A stretch of DNA of 5,326 nt from Pseudomonadota bacterium (GTDB lineage: Bacteria > Pseudomonadota > Alphaproteobacteria > Caulobacterales > Caulobacteraceae): positions 1 to 5,326 of the forward strand of contig JAEZHG010000239.1 of the NCBI GenBank assembly GCA_023436945.1, in the 5' to 3' direction. Numbering within the stretch: the stretch's first letter is position 1; each line of letters starts with the position of its first letter. Made by a program: the position numbers and the translations under genes. Shown piece by piece: positions 5,150 to 5,326 of this stretch. The notes under the pieces were generated by a model that was not told the origin of the DNA, searched no databases, and saw only the letters and a program-made list of their open reading frames with translations.

Positions 5150-5191
5150 GAAACGGCGTCGTCCGAACGGGCGGCGCCGTTTCTGTTTTTT
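5150..5191 (+). terminator. Strong intrinsic terminator of tRNA-Leu
   Basis: GAAACGGCG (5150-5158) pairs with CGCCGTTTC (5175-5183); T5159 and G5174 wobble; CGTCC (5160-5164) pairs with GGGCG (5169-5173) around a GAAC loop. This gives a continuous 15-bp stem with two wobble pairs, followed by TG and six T (5186-5191). It begins 6 nt after the tRNA CCA. Confidence 0.92.
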
Positions 5192-5326
5192 GGCCCTACC
5201 ATCGCCGGCGCGGCGGGCGACGGCTTGAGGGCGGATTGGCCCTATCGCGTCGCGCGCGGCAAGACGCTACTTGAGGGCAGGTTTGTCGGCCTATCGCGTC
5301 CCGCGCTGCGGAACGCTACTTGAGGC
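5190..5326. repeat. Degenerate tandem repeat, period 46-49 bp, about three copies, open at the window end
   Basis: Copy one begins with TTGGCCCTA (5190-5198) and holds CTTGAGGGC (5224-5232). Copy two repeats these exactly at 5236-5244 and 5270-5278, a period of 46. Copy three has a 49-bp shift: CTATCGCGTC occurs at 5242-5251 and 5291-5300, and ACGCTACTTGAGG at 5264-5276 and 5313-5325, with 12 less conserved bases between. By eye copies two and three share 30 of 35 positions in this core, copies one and two about 30 of 46. The cores contain inverted arms GCGTC/GACGC (5247-5251, 5263-5267) and CCGC/GCGG in copy three. The period is not a multiple of three and I see no gene here. Confidence 0.75.

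Noticed and set aside
5190..5326. CRISPR array
   Set aside because: Copies are contiguous and diverged, without constant repeats separated by unique spacers, and no cas gene is seen.

Overview
The window looks like a piece of an alphaproteobacterial chromosome of moderately high GC. The pointers are a DUF2093 gene (a small family I know mainly from alphaproteobacteria), an L21 protein with an alanine/lysine-rich tail, and a GNAT acetyltransferase directly behind rplU-rpmA, an order I recall from Caulobacter and relatives. A Caulobacterales origin is my inference; no rRNA or other phylogenetic marker is present to settle it.

Left half (1-3100, minus strand) is a metal-handling locus. Read in its own direction it encodes a six-helix NicO/UreH-like membrane protein, a zinc-type cation diffusion facilitator (CDF) exporter with 24 histidines in its first 48 residues, a COG0523/CobW metallochaperone GTPase with a second dense His/Asp/Cys stretch, and the start of a DUF2093 protein whose ATG overlaps the GTPase stop codon (ATGA). 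A perfect 6-3-6 palindrome resembling the core of Fur-family (Zur-like) boxes sits in the promoter region of the first gene, so a metal-sensing repressor is a reasonable guess. The combination suggests intracellular transfer and export of zinc, or possibly nickel/cobalt.

Middle (3240-4330, plus strand) is the ribosomal operon rplU (L21)-rpmA (L27). It has a good sigma70-type promoter, a strong GC hairpin with a T-run in the rplU leader, a 10-bp stem spanning the rplU stop, two more hairpins before rpmA, a 9-bp stem directly at the rpmA stop, and a strong intrinsic terminator.

Right part (4395-5326, plus strand) holds a RimJ/RimL-like GNAT acetyltransferase with its own terminator, then a free-standing tRNA-Leu(CAG) with a clear promoter and an excellent terminator. 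Directly at that terminator's T-run begins a degenerate tandem repeat with a period of 46-49 bp that runs off the end of the window. I see no insertion sequence, CRISPR array, phage gene or rRNA. Most of the window is ordinary housekeeping DNA. The less ordinary parts are the His-rich metal locus with its operator and start-codon inverted repeat, the structured rplU-rpmA transcript, and the tandem repeat after the tRNA.
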